A stretch of 33,226 nucleotides of DNA from Tepidanaerobacter sp. GT38 (GCF_021991635.1 NZ_JAFFJA010000038.1:1-33226); one strand, 5' to 3'; shown: positions 16,959-25,697, counted from the stretch's first letter. Notes: a model not told the origin generated them from the letters alone. Numbers and translations are program-made.

Positions 16959-17852
16959 TTGAATAAGCAGCATAATAATGAAATCTTGCCAAATGTCATG
17001 GCACAGTTAATCGCTATGCAGCAGGATGAAATTACAGATTATGCGACTTATAAAGCTATAGCGGAAAAAATAAAAAATGTAGAAAACAGAAACATCCTTG
17101 AAAAGATTGCAGCTCAAGAAAAAAAGCACTATGAAATATTAAAAAAATATACAAATCGCAGCTTAAAACCAGAGGGTTTCAAAGTATGGTGGCGAAAACT
17201 GATGGCCAGCCTCCTTGGTTTTACATTTACAATAAAATTAATGGAAAATAGTGAAGTTGTAGCTCAGGAAAGTTATGAAGAACTGATTAGGGAAGTGCCT
17301 GAAGCCGAGAAAATAGTTATAGAGGAAGAAGAACATGAGAAGGAACTTATGAACATGCTTGAAGAGGAGAGACTCCAGTATGTAGGCTCAATGGTATTGG
17401 GGTTAAATGACGCGCTGGTAGAACTTACGGGAACCCTTGCGGGTCTAACTCTTGCCCTTCAAAACACTCGCATTATAGCCCTTTCAGGGCTTATTACCGG
17501 GATTTCTGCCACCCTTTCAATGGCATCCAGTGAATTTTTATCTGCAAAGAGCGAAGGTAGCAAAGACGCGCTAAAATCCAGCTTCTATACGGGTATCGCT
17601 TATCTTATAACTGTGGTAATGCTGATTTTGCCCTATTTATTGTTTCCTTCGCAAAGATACATGTTTGCACTTGTAACAATGCTGATTACTGTTGTAGCAA
17701 TTATCGCCGCATTTAATTATTACATAGCAGTCGCAAAGGATTTGCCCTTTAAGCGCCGGTTCCTTGAGATGGCAATAATTAGCTTAAGCGTTGCAGCCCT
17801 TTCCTTTGTAGTGGGCCTAATAGTAAAAAGCGCATTAGGCGTTGATATATGA
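16959..17852 (+). CDS. Ferritin-like / VIT1-type membrane protein (MbfA-like)
   Basis: This 297-residue protein joins an N-terminal ferritin-like helical domain (about 12-130) to a VIT1/CCC1-type membrane domain (about 140-297). Candidate di-iron ligands are E24, E54 with H57 (EKKHYE), E104 (QESYEEL) and E122-E125 with H126 (EEEEHEKEL). The membrane part shows LGLNDALVELTGTLAGL and the SMASSEFLSAKSE loop typical of VIT1 iron/manganese transporters. The same architecture is known from bacterial MbfA, an iron exporter. The TTG at 16961 minus two (16959) lies seven bases after GGAGG. Iron or manganese efflux to the outside is the likely job. A terminator follows directly. Confidence 0.87.
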   Translation: MNKQHNNEILPNVMAQLIAMQQDEITDYATYKAIAEKIKNVENRNILEKIAAQEKKHYEILKKYTNRSLKPEGFKVWWRKLMASLLGFTFTIKLMENSEVVAQESYEELIREVPEAEKIVIEEEEHEKELMNMLEEERLQYVGSMVLGLNDALVELTGTLAGLTLALQNTRIIALSGLITGISATLSMASSEFLSAKSEGSKDALKSSFYTGIAYLITVVMLILPYLLFPSQRYMFALVTMLITVVAIIAAFNYYIAVAKDLPFKRRFLEMAIISLSVAALSFVVGLIVKSALGVDI

Positions 17853-17859
17853 CCTGCAA

Positions 17860-17887
17860 AAAGCCGCGTTTTAACCGCGGCTTTAGT
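17860..17887 (+). terminator. Rho-independent terminator after the VIT1-type gene
   Basis: The stem AAAGCCGCG pairs with CGCGGCTTT over a seven-base loop and is followed by a short T-containing tail. Confidence 0.8.
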
Positions 17888-17937
17888 TTGTGCGAACGAA
17901 ACTCTGGCTCATCTATATTTTTGCGATTTCGGTGCTG

Positions 17938-17967
17938 TTGACAAAGGAATAAATTTTGTGCTATACT
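17938..17967 (+). promoter_or_regulatory. Promoter of the tRNA-Ser/Arg cluster
   Basis: A perfect TTGACA (17938-17943) and TATACT (17962-17967) are 18 bases apart, just before the first tRNA. This is a strong promoter for the first four tRNAs and perhaps tadA. Confidence 0.8.
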
Positions 17968-17982
17968 TTTAACGAGTCATTC

Positions 17983-18069
17983 GGAGGGGTGTCCGAGTGG
18001 TTTAAGGAGCTGGTCTTGAAAATCAGTGTCTCGAAAGAGCCGTGGGTTCGAATCCCACCCCCTCCGCCA
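17983..18069 (+). tRNA. tRNA-Ser (anticodon TGA)
   Basis: The acceptor arms GGAGGGG and CCCCTCC pair and are followed by G and the encoded CCA. The anticodon TGA (18017-18019) sits in a CTGGT/ATCAG-type stem, and a long variable arm identifies a class II serine tRNA. The T-loop GGTTCGAATCC is intact. Confidence 0.95.
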
Positions 18070-18089
18070 TAAAAACTGACAACCGATAT

Positions 18090-18184
18090 GGAGAGATGGC
18101 CGAGTAGGTCGAAGGCGGTCGCCTGCTAAGCGACTATACGGACTAAAATCCGTATCGAGGGTTCGAATCCCTCTCTCTCCGCCA
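18090..18184 (+). tRNA. tRNA-Ser (anticodon GCT)
   Basis: The acceptor arms GGAGAGA and TCTCTCC pair, and CCA is encoded. The anticodon GCT (18125-18127) lies between GTCGC and GCGAC arms. A long variable arm (TACGGAC ... GTCCGTA-like pairing) is typical of serine tRNAs. It reads AGC and AGT codons. Confidence 0.95.
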
Positions 18185-18191
18185 CTTACAT

Positions 18192-18268
<77 letters not shown>

Positions 18269-18278
18269 TTTTTGTTTT

Positions 18279-18355
18279 GCGCCCGTAGCTCAGCAGGACA
18301 GAGCAGCGGTTTCCTAAACCGCGTGCCGGGGGTTCGAGTCCTCCCGGGCGCACCA
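18279..18355 (+). tRNA. tRNA-Arg (anticodon CCT)
   Basis: The acceptor arms GCGCCCG and CGGGCGC pair, with encoded CCA. The anticodon CCT is at 18313-18315 between GCGGT and ACCGC arms. It reads AGG codons. The T-loop GGTTCGAGTCC is intact. Confidence 0.95.
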
Positions 18356-18393
18356 TAGACACTTGGAAAATTTTATAAGGGTTGTAAGTAAGA

Positions 18394-18876
18394 ATGCCCA
18401 CACTCAATAACCAAAGAGATGACTTGTTTTTCATGAGGTTTGCCCTCCAAGAAGCTCAAAAGGCAGCAGATATAGATGAGGTACCTATTGGGGCAGTGAT
18501 TGTCAAAGACAACCAAATCATAGCTAAAGCACACAACCTTAGGGAAACGCTACAGGACGCAACAGCTCATGCAGAGCTTTTGGCAATCAGAAAAGCCTGC
18601 GAGGTATTGGGCACTTGGAGGTTAATTGGTTGCTCTTTATATGTGACGCTAGAGCCTTGTCCCATGTGCGCCGGAGCTATTATACTCTCAAGAGTTGATA
18701 GAGTAGTGTTTGGCGCAAAAGACCCTAAAGGCGGCGCATGTGGAAGCATAGTAAACCTCCCAGCTGATAAAAGATTTAATCACCGACCAGAAATTGTGGA
18801 AGGTGTGCTGGCTGACGAGTGTGGTGACATATTAAAAAAGTTTTTTAAGAGCAAACGATACCGGGCATCCGAGTAG
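18394..18876 (+). CDS. tadA: tRNA-specific adenosine deaminase
   Basis: This 160-residue zinc deaminase converts adenosine 34 of tRNA-Arg(ACG) to inosine, an essential step for reading CGN codons. The catalytic HAE is at 59-61 (TAHAELLA) and the zinc cysteines are C89 and C92 in EPCPMCAGA. EVPIGAVIV near the N-terminus is typical of the TadA family. Length matches the family. The ATG at 18394 has only a weak upstream AAGG. It lies inside a run of serine and arginine tRNA genes, directly after the tRNA it modifies, and may be read through from the tRNA promoter. A cytidine deaminase is less likely given the strong TadA match. Confidence 0.93.
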   Translation: MPTLNNQRDDLFFMRFALQEAQKAADIDEVPIGAVIVKDNQIIAKAHNLRETLQDATAHAELLAIRKACEVLGTWRLIGCSLYVTLEPCPMCAGAIILSRVDRVVFGAKDPKGGACGSIVNLPADKRFNHRPEIVEGVLADECGDILKKFFKSKRYRASE

Positions 18877-18899
18877 TCTGGCCTTTAGACTGCTAATGT

Positions 18900-18990
18900 G
18901 GAGAGATGGCCGAGAGGTTGAAGGCGCTCGCCTCGAAAGCGAGTGGGCGGCAACCCCGTCCCGTGAGTTCGAATCTCACTCTCTCCGCCA
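18900..18990 (+). tRNA. tRNA-Ser (anticodon CGA)
   Basis: The acceptor arms GGAGAGA and TCTCTCC pair, with encoded CCA. The anticodon CGA (18934-18936) lies between CTCGC and GCGAG. A long variable arm with a GGGCGG...CCGTCCC-type pairing marks it as a serine tRNA reading TCG. Confidence 0.95.
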
Positions 18991-19038
18991 TTTAAATACA
19001 AGCCGGATGTCGGTATTTAAAAATATAATAGCATTTAC

Positions 19039-19133
19039 GGAGAGATGGCTGAGCTGGTCGAAGGCGCGCGACTGGAAATCGCGTAACCGTGTTAAAACGC
19101 GGTTCGAGGGTTCGAATCCCTCTCTCTCCGCCA
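19039..19133 (+). tRNA. tRNA-Ser (anticodon GGA)
   Basis: The acceptor arms GGAGAGA and TCTCTCC pair, with encoded CCA. The anticodon GGA (19074-19076) lies between CGCGA and TCGCG. The long variable arm (AACCGTG ... CGCGGTT) is typical of serine tRNAs. It reads TCC and TCT. Confidence 0.95.
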
Positions 19134-19166
19134 TTTAGAAAATAAAATTTTATATAATATATATAA

Positions 19167-19198
19167 GAAAGACCACTATAAAGTGGTCTTTCGTGTTT
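19167..19198 (+). terminator. Terminator of the tRNA cluster
   Basis: A perfect 11-bp stem, GAAAGACCACT with AGTGGTCTTTC, encloses ATAA and is followed by a T-rich tail. Confidence 0.88.
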
Positions 19199-19286
19199 CT
19201 AGTATAAAAATTAATCAGGAGCATTGCCTGAGTTAAATTGTTCTAAATAACCCAAAACATGCACATTCTGTATGGCATTTTGCTCC

Positions 19287-19315
19287 TTGATTTAGGGTAT
19301 TAAATATAGTAAAAT
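19287..19315 (+). promoter_or_regulatory. Probable promoter of the SRP RNA gene
   Basis: TTGATT (19287-19292) and TAAAAT (19310-19315) are 17 bases apart. Transcription would start near 19322, about 30 bases before the mature RNA, so 5' trimming would be needed. Confidence 0.5.
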
Positions 19316-19350
19316 ATTATAGACACTTAACTTTAAATGTTTATAAGTTT

Positions 19351-19617
19351 GCCGTGCTAGATGGGGAGGTAGCGGTGCCCTGAACCCACAATCCGCTACA
19401 GTGGGATCGAATTCCCTCTAGAGGTCTTATCCCTGTGGGGTCCGGCTTTGACAAGTGGTGAGGATGGCCGGGTCCTGCGCAATGGAACCTTTCGAACCCC
19501 GTCAGGTCCGGGAGGAAGCAGCGGTAAGGAAGTAATTCCATGTGCCGCAGGGGAGCCTGGTCGGAGCTAACTGTCATTGTAACGCTCGGAGGGAAAGATC
19601 GACGGAGGGTGCACGGC
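19351..19617 (+). ncRNA. ffs: Signal recognition particle RNA, large Bacillus type
   Basis: The ends GCCGTGC and GCACGGC pair to close the molecule, giving about 267 bases, the size of the long Firmicute SRP RNA that contains an Alu domain. The universally conserved domain IV that binds Ffh is visible as GTCAGGTCCGGGAGGAAGCA with its GGAA tetraloop, near 19500-19522. The 5' part AGATGGGGAGGTAGCGGTGC fits the Alu domain. It lies between the tRNA cluster and dnaX, a frequent neighbourhood in Firmicutes. It targets membrane and exported proteins co-translationally. Confidence 0.95.
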
Positions 19618-19626
19618 ATAAATTTT

Positions 19627-19654
19627 AGCCGCCGACAAGATCGGCGGCTTTTTA
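19627..19654 (+). terminator. Terminator of the SRP RNA gene
   Basis: AGCCGCCGA and TCGGCGGCT form a nine-base GC-rich stem over a CAAGA loop, followed by a T5 run. It lies between the SRP RNA and dnaX. Confidence 0.9.
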
Positions 19655-19695
19655 AAATCCAAAGTGTCATTTTACATATTTTAGGAGAGGTTATT

Positions 19696-21414
19696 ATGTC
19701 TTATGTGGCCCTTTATCGAAAATACCGTCCCCAGAGTTTTGATGATATTGTAGGGCAAGATGCCATTGTGACCACATTAAAAAATCAATTGACCAGTGGG
19801 AAAATCGGGCACGCTTATCTGTTTTGCGGTATGAGGGGAACGGGCAAGACCAGCACTGCTAGAGTTTTTGCAAAAGCCCTCAACTGTGAAAAAGGCCCTA
19901 CTGCAAGTCCCTGCAATTCATGTGCATCCTGCAGAGCAATATCCAGTGGCAGCATGATAGATGTAATTGAAATGGATGCTGCATCAAACAGAGGTATTGA
20001 AGATATTCGTTACCTAAGGGAAAAGGTAAATTTTGCTCCGTCAGAGGGCCGATATAAAATTTATATTATAGATGAAGTGCACATGCTTACTACCGAAGCA
20101 TTTAATGCCCTTTTAAAGACCCTTGAGGAACCTCCGGCCTATGTGGTATTTATTTTAGCTACCACTGAACCTAACAAATTGCCCCAAACAATTCTATCAA
20201 GGTGCATGAGATTTGATTTTACTCGGATTAGCACCGCTGAAATCGTTGCGAGACTCAAGAAAATACTGACGGATTCAGGTATTGAAGCTGAGGATAAGGC
20301 ATTAGTTCAAATAGCTCAAAGTTCCCAGGGGTCAGTGAGGGATGCTTTGAGTTTGCTTGACAAGGCAATTGCATATAGTGAGAAAAAACTAAGCTATGAA
20401 CAGGTTCTGACATTGTTAGGTGCTGTAAGCCATGAGGTTTTTTACCGTATTTCTAAAGCGGTTTTGCAATGTGAGAGTGCCGCAGTACTTGAAATACTAG
20501 ACCATATTGTGAAACAGGGCAAGGATTTGTTTAGATTTCTGGATGATTTGCTGGAACATTTCAGGAATTTATTGATGGTCTCTATTAATGCTGATAGAAA
20601 GCTTATTGATGTTATAGATGAAGATTATGCAAAACTTCAGCAGATTGCACAAGGATATACCAAAGAGAAGCTGCTGTCGATCATAGATATCTTAAAAGAT
20701 GCTGCAAATGATGTAAAGTGGTCATCGCAGCCCAGAATAGTGGTAGAAGCTGCTTTGGTTAAACTGACACTTTTAGGTTTGTGGGAAAAAGAAGAAGGTT
20801 ACATTTCCAGAATACAGCACCTGGAAAATCAGGTGGCAGCTTTACAAAGGCAACTGGAAAATATAAATCAAATTAAACAGGATGTTGTTGTAACACCAAA
20901 CGTAAACTCTTTAGCGCCTAAACCTGTAAAAAGTCAAGATATGACACTAATCGACACTAAAGATGTGGGACAAGAGCAGGTCGAATCGCCAAAGGACAAA
21001 GCAGAGAAAACTAATGCAGATGGTGATGTCATTGGCTTATTGCGAGAAGATTGGCCCAAGGTGTTAGAGAGACTGAGCAGTCAAGGTAAGATGACCCTTC
21101 TTTCGACACTTAAAGCTGGGAAAATAGTTCCGGCCAAAGTTGAGGAGAGAAAACTATACCTGATAAATCACGGCGATGCAGTTTATGAAGAAATAATACT
21201 GGCAGAAAAGCATACAATAGAAGAGATTATTAAACAGGTTTCCAATGTGGACATAATTATTAAAGGGTTTGTAATAGAGGAAAGCGCTTCTCAGGAGGAG
21301 CCAAAGGTCCAACAGACAGGTGAGCCTATAGAGAATAGTGAATTATCCGATGAGGAATTTGGTAAAAGAGTTATTGAGATTTTTGGCAAAGATAATGTTA
21401 CATTTATAGATTGA
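19696..21414 (+). CDS. dnaX: DNA polymerase III subunits gamma and tau
   Basis: This 572-residue clamp-loader ATPase loads the sliding clamp and organises the replisome. Walker A GMRGTGKT is at 45-52, zinc cysteines at 64, 73, 76 and 79, the DEVH Walker B at 126-129 and the SRC sensor at 168-170. A gamma-tau oligomerisation domain follows, then a coiled-coil linker (about 380-405) and a C-terminal tau-like region ending near VIEIFGKDNV. The ATG at 19696 follows AGGAGAGG. The open frame runs upstream into the SRP RNA and should not be used. No clear slippery A-run suggests a programmed shorter gamma form. It heads dnaX-ybaB-recR. Confidence 0.95.
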   Translation: MSYVALYRKYRPQSFDDIVGQDAIVTTLKNQLTSGKIGHAYLFCGMRGTGKTSTARVFAKALNCEKGPTASPCNSCASCRAISSGSMIDVIEMDAASNRGIEDIRYLREKVNFAPSEGRYKIYIIDEVHMLTTEAFNALLKTLEEPPAYVVFILATTEPNKLPQTILSRCMRFDFTRISTAEIVARLKKILTDSGIEAEDKALVQIAQSSQGSVRDALSLLDKAIAYSEKKLSYEQVLTLLGAVSHEVFYRISKAVLQCESAAVLEILDHIVKQGKDLFRFLDDLLEHFRNLLMVSINADRKLIDVIDEDYAKLQQIAQGYTKEKLLSIIDILKDAANDVKWSSQPRIVVEAALVKLTLLGLWEKEEGYISRIQHLENQVAALQRQLENINQIKQDVVVTPNVNSLAPKPVKSQDMTLIDTKDVGQEQVESPKDKAEKTNADGDVIGLLREDWPKVLERLSSQGKMTLLSTLKAGKIVPAKVEERKLYLINHGDAVYEEIILAEKHTIEEIIKQVSNVDIIIKGFVIEESASQEEPKVQQTGEPIENSELSDEEFGKRVIEIFGKDNVTFID

Positions 21415-21438
21415 ATAATAATTAAGGAGGCGGAATTA

Positions 21439-21759
21439 ATGAGAAACATGGGAAATATGAATAAACTGATGAAGCAAGTCCAAAAAATGCAGCAGGATAT
21501 GATGAAACTTCAAGAGGAGCTAAAAGAAAGAACTGTGGAAGCTACTGCCGGTGGTGGAGTGGTCAAAGTAATAGCCAGCGGAAAAAAACAGCTTGTAGGC
21601 ATTGAAATCGACCCGGAAGTAGTAAACCCAGATGACGTAGAAATGTTGCAGGATTTAATAATGGCAGCGGCTAATGAAGCGCTGCAGAAAGCTGAAGACA
21701 TGGTAGCTAGTGAAATGAGTAAACTCACCGGCGGCCTCAATATGCCAGGGCTTTTTTAA
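21439..21759 (+). CDS. YbaB/EbfC family nucleoid-associated protein
   Basis: The 106-residue protein is typical of YbaB/EbfC: an N-terminal coiled helix ([23 protein letters not shown]), then the strand region [30 protein letters not shown], and a C-terminal helix. It binds DNA as a dimer and is commonly encoded between dnaX and recR, as here. The ATG follows AAGGAGG. Length matches the family closely. Confidence 0.95.
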   Translation: MRNMGNMNKLMKQVQKMQQDMMKLQEELKERTVEATAGGGVVKVIASGKKQLVGIEIDPEVVNPDDVEMLQDLIMAAANEALQKAEDMVASEMSKLTGGLNMPGLF

Positions 21760-21775
21760 GGTAGCTGAGACCTAA

Positions 21776-22372
21776 ATGGCTTATTATGCAAAACCACTAG
21801 AGCGACTCATTGAAGAACTTTCTCGACTGCCAGGAATAGGGCCAAAAACAGCACAGCGATTGGCCTTTTACATCTTAAAAATGCCCGAAGAACGCGTATC
21901 AAGTCTGGCCGAGGCTATTTTACAGGCTAAAGAATCCATAACCTATTGCTCTATTTGCGGCAATCTTACCGATGTAGATCCCTGCAGCATTTGTGAGGCT
22001 CCCTATCGAGACAAGAATGTGATTATGGTTGTGGAAGACCCAAAAGATGTAGTTGCTATAGAGAAGACTCGGGATTATAAAGGGCTTTACCATGTACTTC
22101 ATGGAGCCATATCTCCTCTTGAAGGTATAGGGCCCGATGATATTAAGATTAAAGAGCTGCTGGCAAGAATAACGCCGGAAGTTAAAGAAATAATCCTGGC
22201 CACAAATCCAAATGTGGAAGGCGAAGCTACTGCCATGTACCTGGCCAAGTTGTTGAAGCCTTTAGGCGTAAAGGTTACACGCATAGCTCACGGCATTCCT
22301 ATGGGCGGAGACTTGGAGTATGCCGATGAAGTAACACTCACCAAGGCCCTAGAAGGCCGAAGAGAAATATAG
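21776..22372 (+). CDS. recR: Recombination protein RecR
   Basis: This 198-residue protein acts with RecO and RecF in recombinational repair. It shows the N-terminal helix-hairpin-helix ([22 protein letters not shown]), four zinc cysteines (58, 61, 70, 73), and a Toprim domain starting at [17 protein letters not shown] with the later acidic and [12 protein letters not shown] segments. Length and order are standard. The ribosome site before the ATG is weak, and it follows ybaB by 16 bases. It is the last core gene before the accessory region; bofA or similar genes that often follow are absent. Confidence 0.95.
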   Translation: MAYYAKPLERLIEELSRLPGIGPKTAQRLAFYILKMPEERVSSLAEAILQAKESITYCSICGNLTDVDPCSICEAPYRDKNVIMVVEDPKDVVAIEKTRDYKGLYHVLHGAISPLEGIGPDDIKIKELLARITPEVKEIILATNPNVEGEATAMYLAKLLKPLGVKVTRIAHGIPMGGDLEYADEVTLTKALEGRREI

Positions 22373-23102
22373 AGTAAAAATGTAGTTGTCTACATCAAAT
22401 AAACTCCTTTCATTTTTCAAATGTTTGAGAAGGAGTAAATAAAGTACTTTTAGGAAACATGGTTTATTAGGGATAAGGAAATACCCTGTAGGCCATGTTT
22501 TTTTATTAGGAATTTTAAGGTGAAAAGGAATAAGGGATAAGGTTTAAATTCAGTAAAATCAATGGATTGAGAGATTGAATGGAAGTAAAAATGGAGAGAA
22601 GAAATGGAAAGAATTCTCCTTAAACCTTCTTCCTTAACTCTCTATAAATCCTCAATTTTGCAACTACTTTATTTTCATTTTTTCCATTGAAAAATCAAAA
22701 ATGCAACTACTTTAAATTGTGAAAAACAAAAATGGAGTAAATAAACGGATAATTGGAAGAGAATAACAAGCCAGTATTCGCAAGGGTTTGAGGGCTGTCT
22801 ATAAAAGGACTTTATTTGAAAAGGGAAAGAAGTTTGTTTGAGGTGCATATAGTTAGGATTGAGGAAAAAGGGGTAAGGAAATAGGAAAAAATTTTGAAAG
22901 AATTTAGGCCATAATTAGTTGTTGTAAAAATAAAATAAAGTAGTTTTATTTACAGGGATAAGGAATAAGGGAAAGTATTGAGAATACTGGATTTAAGGCA
23001 CTTTTGAAGTTTAAGGATAAAGGAAAATAAAGGAATTTTATGAAAGAATATTATTTGCTTTTTTGATATAACATAGGGCTTTTTTTCTGTTTCAAAAAAT
23101 AG
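22373..23102. other. Gene-free stretch with hairpins, short repeats and purine tracts
   Basis: I see no credible gene in these 730 bases. They hold: a small palindrome ATGTAG-TTGT-CTACAT (22380-22395); a hairpin with ACTCCTT/AAGGAGT arms and an inner CATTT/AAATG stem (22403-22436); a terminator (22455-22506); three copies of AACTACTTTA (22662-22671, 22705-22714 and inverted at 22936-22945); two copies of GGAGTAAATAAA (near 22432 and 22733); and several purine-rich tracts containing GGATAAGG. It marks the change from core chromosome to the accessory region. Confidence 0.6.
22455..22506 (+). terminator. Terminator downstream of recR
   Basis: AAACATGG and CCATGTTT pair, with an inner AGGG/CCCT stem, and are followed by a run of T. 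It probably ends the dnaX-ybaB-recR transcript. Confidence 0.75.
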
Positions 23103-23946
23103 CATGATATACATGAAAGTTGTATTTCTAAATATGAAAATATCTTTGTAAAAAAGTTAGGAGATTTAAAAAATTTATATAGAGCGCAAAGAGGTAAGCA
23201 TTTTAATAATTACGAAAGAATGATTCCAAAAGAAGAATATGCAAAAAAAATAGATGGAATCCTGAAGGCGTTGCTTTTATTTATTTATGTTTGGATGAGG
23301 AAGTTAAGCAGTACGATGAAGTTATTAATTTTATAGAAAAAACTTGTTTTGAAGAGATAAGATTAAAAAAGGATGAATATGTAAGTATATGTAAATTCAA
23401 ACCTGTAAAAGCGATGGTAAAATTATTAATTTGTGTTATGAAGATATAGGTTATGATGAAATAGATGGAAAATCAGAGGAATTTATAAATACAATAATTG
23501 AAGTGAAAGTGAATGAGATTCTTACTAATAAAAAATATCAAGAAGAAATAAGAACTAGCCTGAAAAAAGAAGAAGCAATTAAGAAAATTATAGAGAAAGA
23601 GATGAAAGATAAACAGATAAGGTCTATAATTAGGAAAGAAACGGAGATATATTTGGCAAATTTAATCATGAAAAGTATTGATGAAGCAGTTTTTTTACCT
23701 GTGGATATTAATGAAGACCCAGAACTTAAAGCATATATACCATTTCATTACTTAGCAGATTATTTAATAAGTAAAGGTTATTCAGGAATATTATACAAAA
23801 GCACACGAATGAATAAGATAGGATTAAGAGGAAAGAATCTAGTTCTATTTAACAAAGAAGATGTTACATATATACCTGGTAGTATGAATGTTTATTTTTA
23901 TGATGGCAGAAAGTATAAAAAAGTTTTAAATGATACGGAAAAATAA
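23103..23946 (+). pseudogene. RES-domain protein gene broken by two frameshifts
   Basis: Three consecutive segments in three frames read as one protein. The first (from 23103) includes LKNLYRAQRGKHFNNYERM. The second (from about 23252) has RWNPEGVAFIYLCLDEE, the RES-domain core pattern with the family arginine and glutamate-rich end. The third (from about 23410 to 23946) contains FLPVDINEDPELKAYIPFHY, LADYLISKGYSGILYKS and GKNLVLF, the usual RES C-terminal pattern, with a long charged insertion before it. Shifts lie near 23254 and 23408. RES domains act as NAD+-degrading toxins in RES-Xre pairs (family knowledge). No matching antitoxin gene is adjacent. No start codon is visible. Confidence 0.7.
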
Positions 23947-24129
23947 ATTACTAGTCTATACTTGATACATATTGGTAAAATTAAATTAAAAAATGTGAAC
24001 ATCTTTTTTTTCGCGAGTTAAGTATAGTTACCAAGTAAGGCTAATATTTGAATTATGTTATATAGCCTATATACTTTACTCTTATTCTATGAGCCTAACT
24101 GTTAAGAGGTATACATGCTTATAGGAATG

Positions 24130-24532
24130 GATTATAATTTGGCTAAGAGCAGATTCATTCGAAGAAAACGAATAGTATGATAAATATAAACCTGAAAAAT
24201 ATAATTGTATTTCTGTAAATGATTATTTAATGGGAGAATAATTGTAAAGTATTATAAAGAATTAATGGCGATAAAAACATACATTGTAATTTCAACACAG
24301 ATGGAAAGGGCTTGGATGAATCAAGGGTAACGATTATTCCGCCGGAATCCCTTGAACAGTTCAGAGATGTTATTATAAAGCAAATAACCGCTTAAAGTCA
24401 AAAGAACTTCAACTTCTTATTGAAAAAATAACTGAGGCTATAAGGGAAAATAAATACTTAACTTACTACGGGATTCAGAATACTAAAATATACAGGTTAA
24501 TAGGGAGATTAATATCAGGTTTAAATATATAA
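24130..24532 (+). pseudogene. Unidentified small gene, broken by several stops and shifts
   Basis: Peptide-like segments in changing frames follow one another: YDKYKPEKYNCISVNDYLMGE (ends 24240), KYYKELMAIKT, HCNFNTDGKGLDESRVTIIPPE then SLEQFRDVIIKQI, and KSKELQLLIEKITEAIRENK then YLTYYGI. Their order and composition suggest one decayed gene of about 110-130 codons. I do not recognise the family. It stands in the decayed stretch after the RES remnant. Confidence 0.45.
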
Positions 24533-24634
24533 AATTGCAAAGGATAATATATTTTGTAATTTGCTTTGTTTATGATACTATGCTTGAGTACATATATAGA
24601 ACTAATACACATATTAAAAGGAGTGTAATGCAAT

Positions 24635-24799
24635 ATGAAAAAAGTAACAAAAGAAGACCTCAAAAAAGTGGCTATTTTAGCAGAAGAAAAAGGGATTATT
24701 AAGCCAAAATCTATTATAATTCCTAAAAACCTTAAATATGACCGAATTACTATCACTAAACAAAGAACTTGGGAACGGTTAGGAATTTGGCTTGATTAA
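24635..24799 (+). CDS. Small protein of unknown function, 54 residues
   Basis: The frame begins ATGAAAAAAGTAACAAAAGA and encodes a basic 54-residue peptide: MKKVTKEDLKKVAILAEEKG at the start, then a PKSIIIPKNL segment and the end TWERLGIWLD. AAAGGAG (24617-24623) lies 11 bases upstream, a little far. An ATG at 24628 in another frame gives only 23 residues. No membrane helix or known motif is visible. It may be an intact small gene or the end of a decayed one. Confidence 0.45.
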   Translation: MKKVTKEDLKKVAILAEEKGIIKPKSIIIPKNLKYDRITITKQRTWERLGIWLD

Positions 24800-25076
24800 G
24801 CGAATTTAGGCTAAAGGTATTAGGATATAATATAAGGCGTCAAAGGATTATAGACAAAAAGAGAGTGTAAATACCTTTGTGTTTTTTCCTATAATTTTGT
24901 TTAATATTCTGAACTAGTCGTAATCCTGGAAAGCCTTAATTTATAAAAATTCGTGGGTTTTGTGCATACCGTGTCTCTTCCCTAGAAATAATTGCAATAG
25001 TAAAGACACAAAATTATATATGCTACTGGCGAAGGGTCAGGTATAAGTAAAGATATTTTTATTTGATTAATTAGTA

Positions 25077-25481
25077 TTAGGACTCAGAAATATCAGATTT
25101 ATTATCTAAGTCAGGTTTCAGTCTCTTTATGTAACCAAACAACATTTTGATAATTTCAATCAATTTTTTATCTAGAGCATCGTATTGCTCCCTATTGATA
25201 TAGCCATTTTGATAAGCAGTAAGAAGATGATTTCTTACTTCTCCTGCGCTACCAAGTGCTATATTTGCATGAACTATTTCTTTTTTTACAAATAATTGGG
25301 TATTTCCTTCTGCAATATTCGCACCTATACTCCTTACAGCCCTTACTAACTGGTCTACAAGTCTATATTGTTCAAAGTTTGGAAATTCTTTAACCAATTC
25401 CCCTATCTCCTGTTCCAAAGCATTTGCCTTCTGCCAAACCTTGAGAGTTTTAAAATCCTTTATGATTAAACTATTGCTCAT
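25077..25481 (-). CDS. Four-helix-bundle protein, S23/Avd family
   Basis: This 134-residue protein matches the 23S rRNA intervening-sequence (S23) four-helix-bundle family, with LIIKDFKTLKVWQKANALEQEI, RLVDQLVRAVRSIGANIAEGN and EVRNHLLTAYQNGYI. Members occur inside 23S rRNA insertions, as Avd proteins of diversity-generating retroelements, and as stand-alone genes. Neither a reverse transcriptase nor rRNA is near, so this is a stand-alone copy of unknown function. The ATG at 25481 is preceded by AAAGGA about nine bases upstream. It is on the opposite strand to its neighbours and appears monocistronic. Confidence 0.85.
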   Translation of the reverse strand: MSNSLIIKDFKTLKVWQKANALEQEIGELVKEFPNFEQYRLVDQLVRAVRSIGANIAEGNTQLFVKKEIVHANIALGSAGEVRNHLLTAYQNGYINREQYDALDKKLIEIIKMLFGYIKRLKPDLDNKSDISES

Positions 25482-25697
25482 GTAGATTCATCCTTTCATA
25501 TATTAGATTTTTCCACATTATACGGATTGTTAGTTGTAAGTCAAATTTTAATACTAAAATTTTTATAAAGTAATTCTGAAGAGGAGATATAATGTATAAT
25601 TAACCCTTAGTCCATACACCTTAGAACTAATATCCTAACATGGTTTTTGTCGTTTAAGAATCTATTTAAGTGTAGTAATATCAACGGTTTGGGGAAA

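Noticed and set aside
19540..19695. Upstream extension of dnaX
   Set aside because: It runs through the SRP RNA and its terminator; the ATG at 19696 has a good ribosome site and the standard MSYVALYRKYRP start.
20375..20400. Programmed frameshift in dnaX at an A6 run
   Set aside because: The run is within the conserved clamp-loader part and lacks a slippery heptamer with a following hairpin.
22373..23100. CRISPR array
   Set aside because: Repeats here are too short, too few and unevenly spaced, and no cas gene is near.
25077..25481. Diversity-generating retroelement
   Set aside because: An Avd-like fold is present, but no reverse transcriptase or template/variable repeat pair is in the window.
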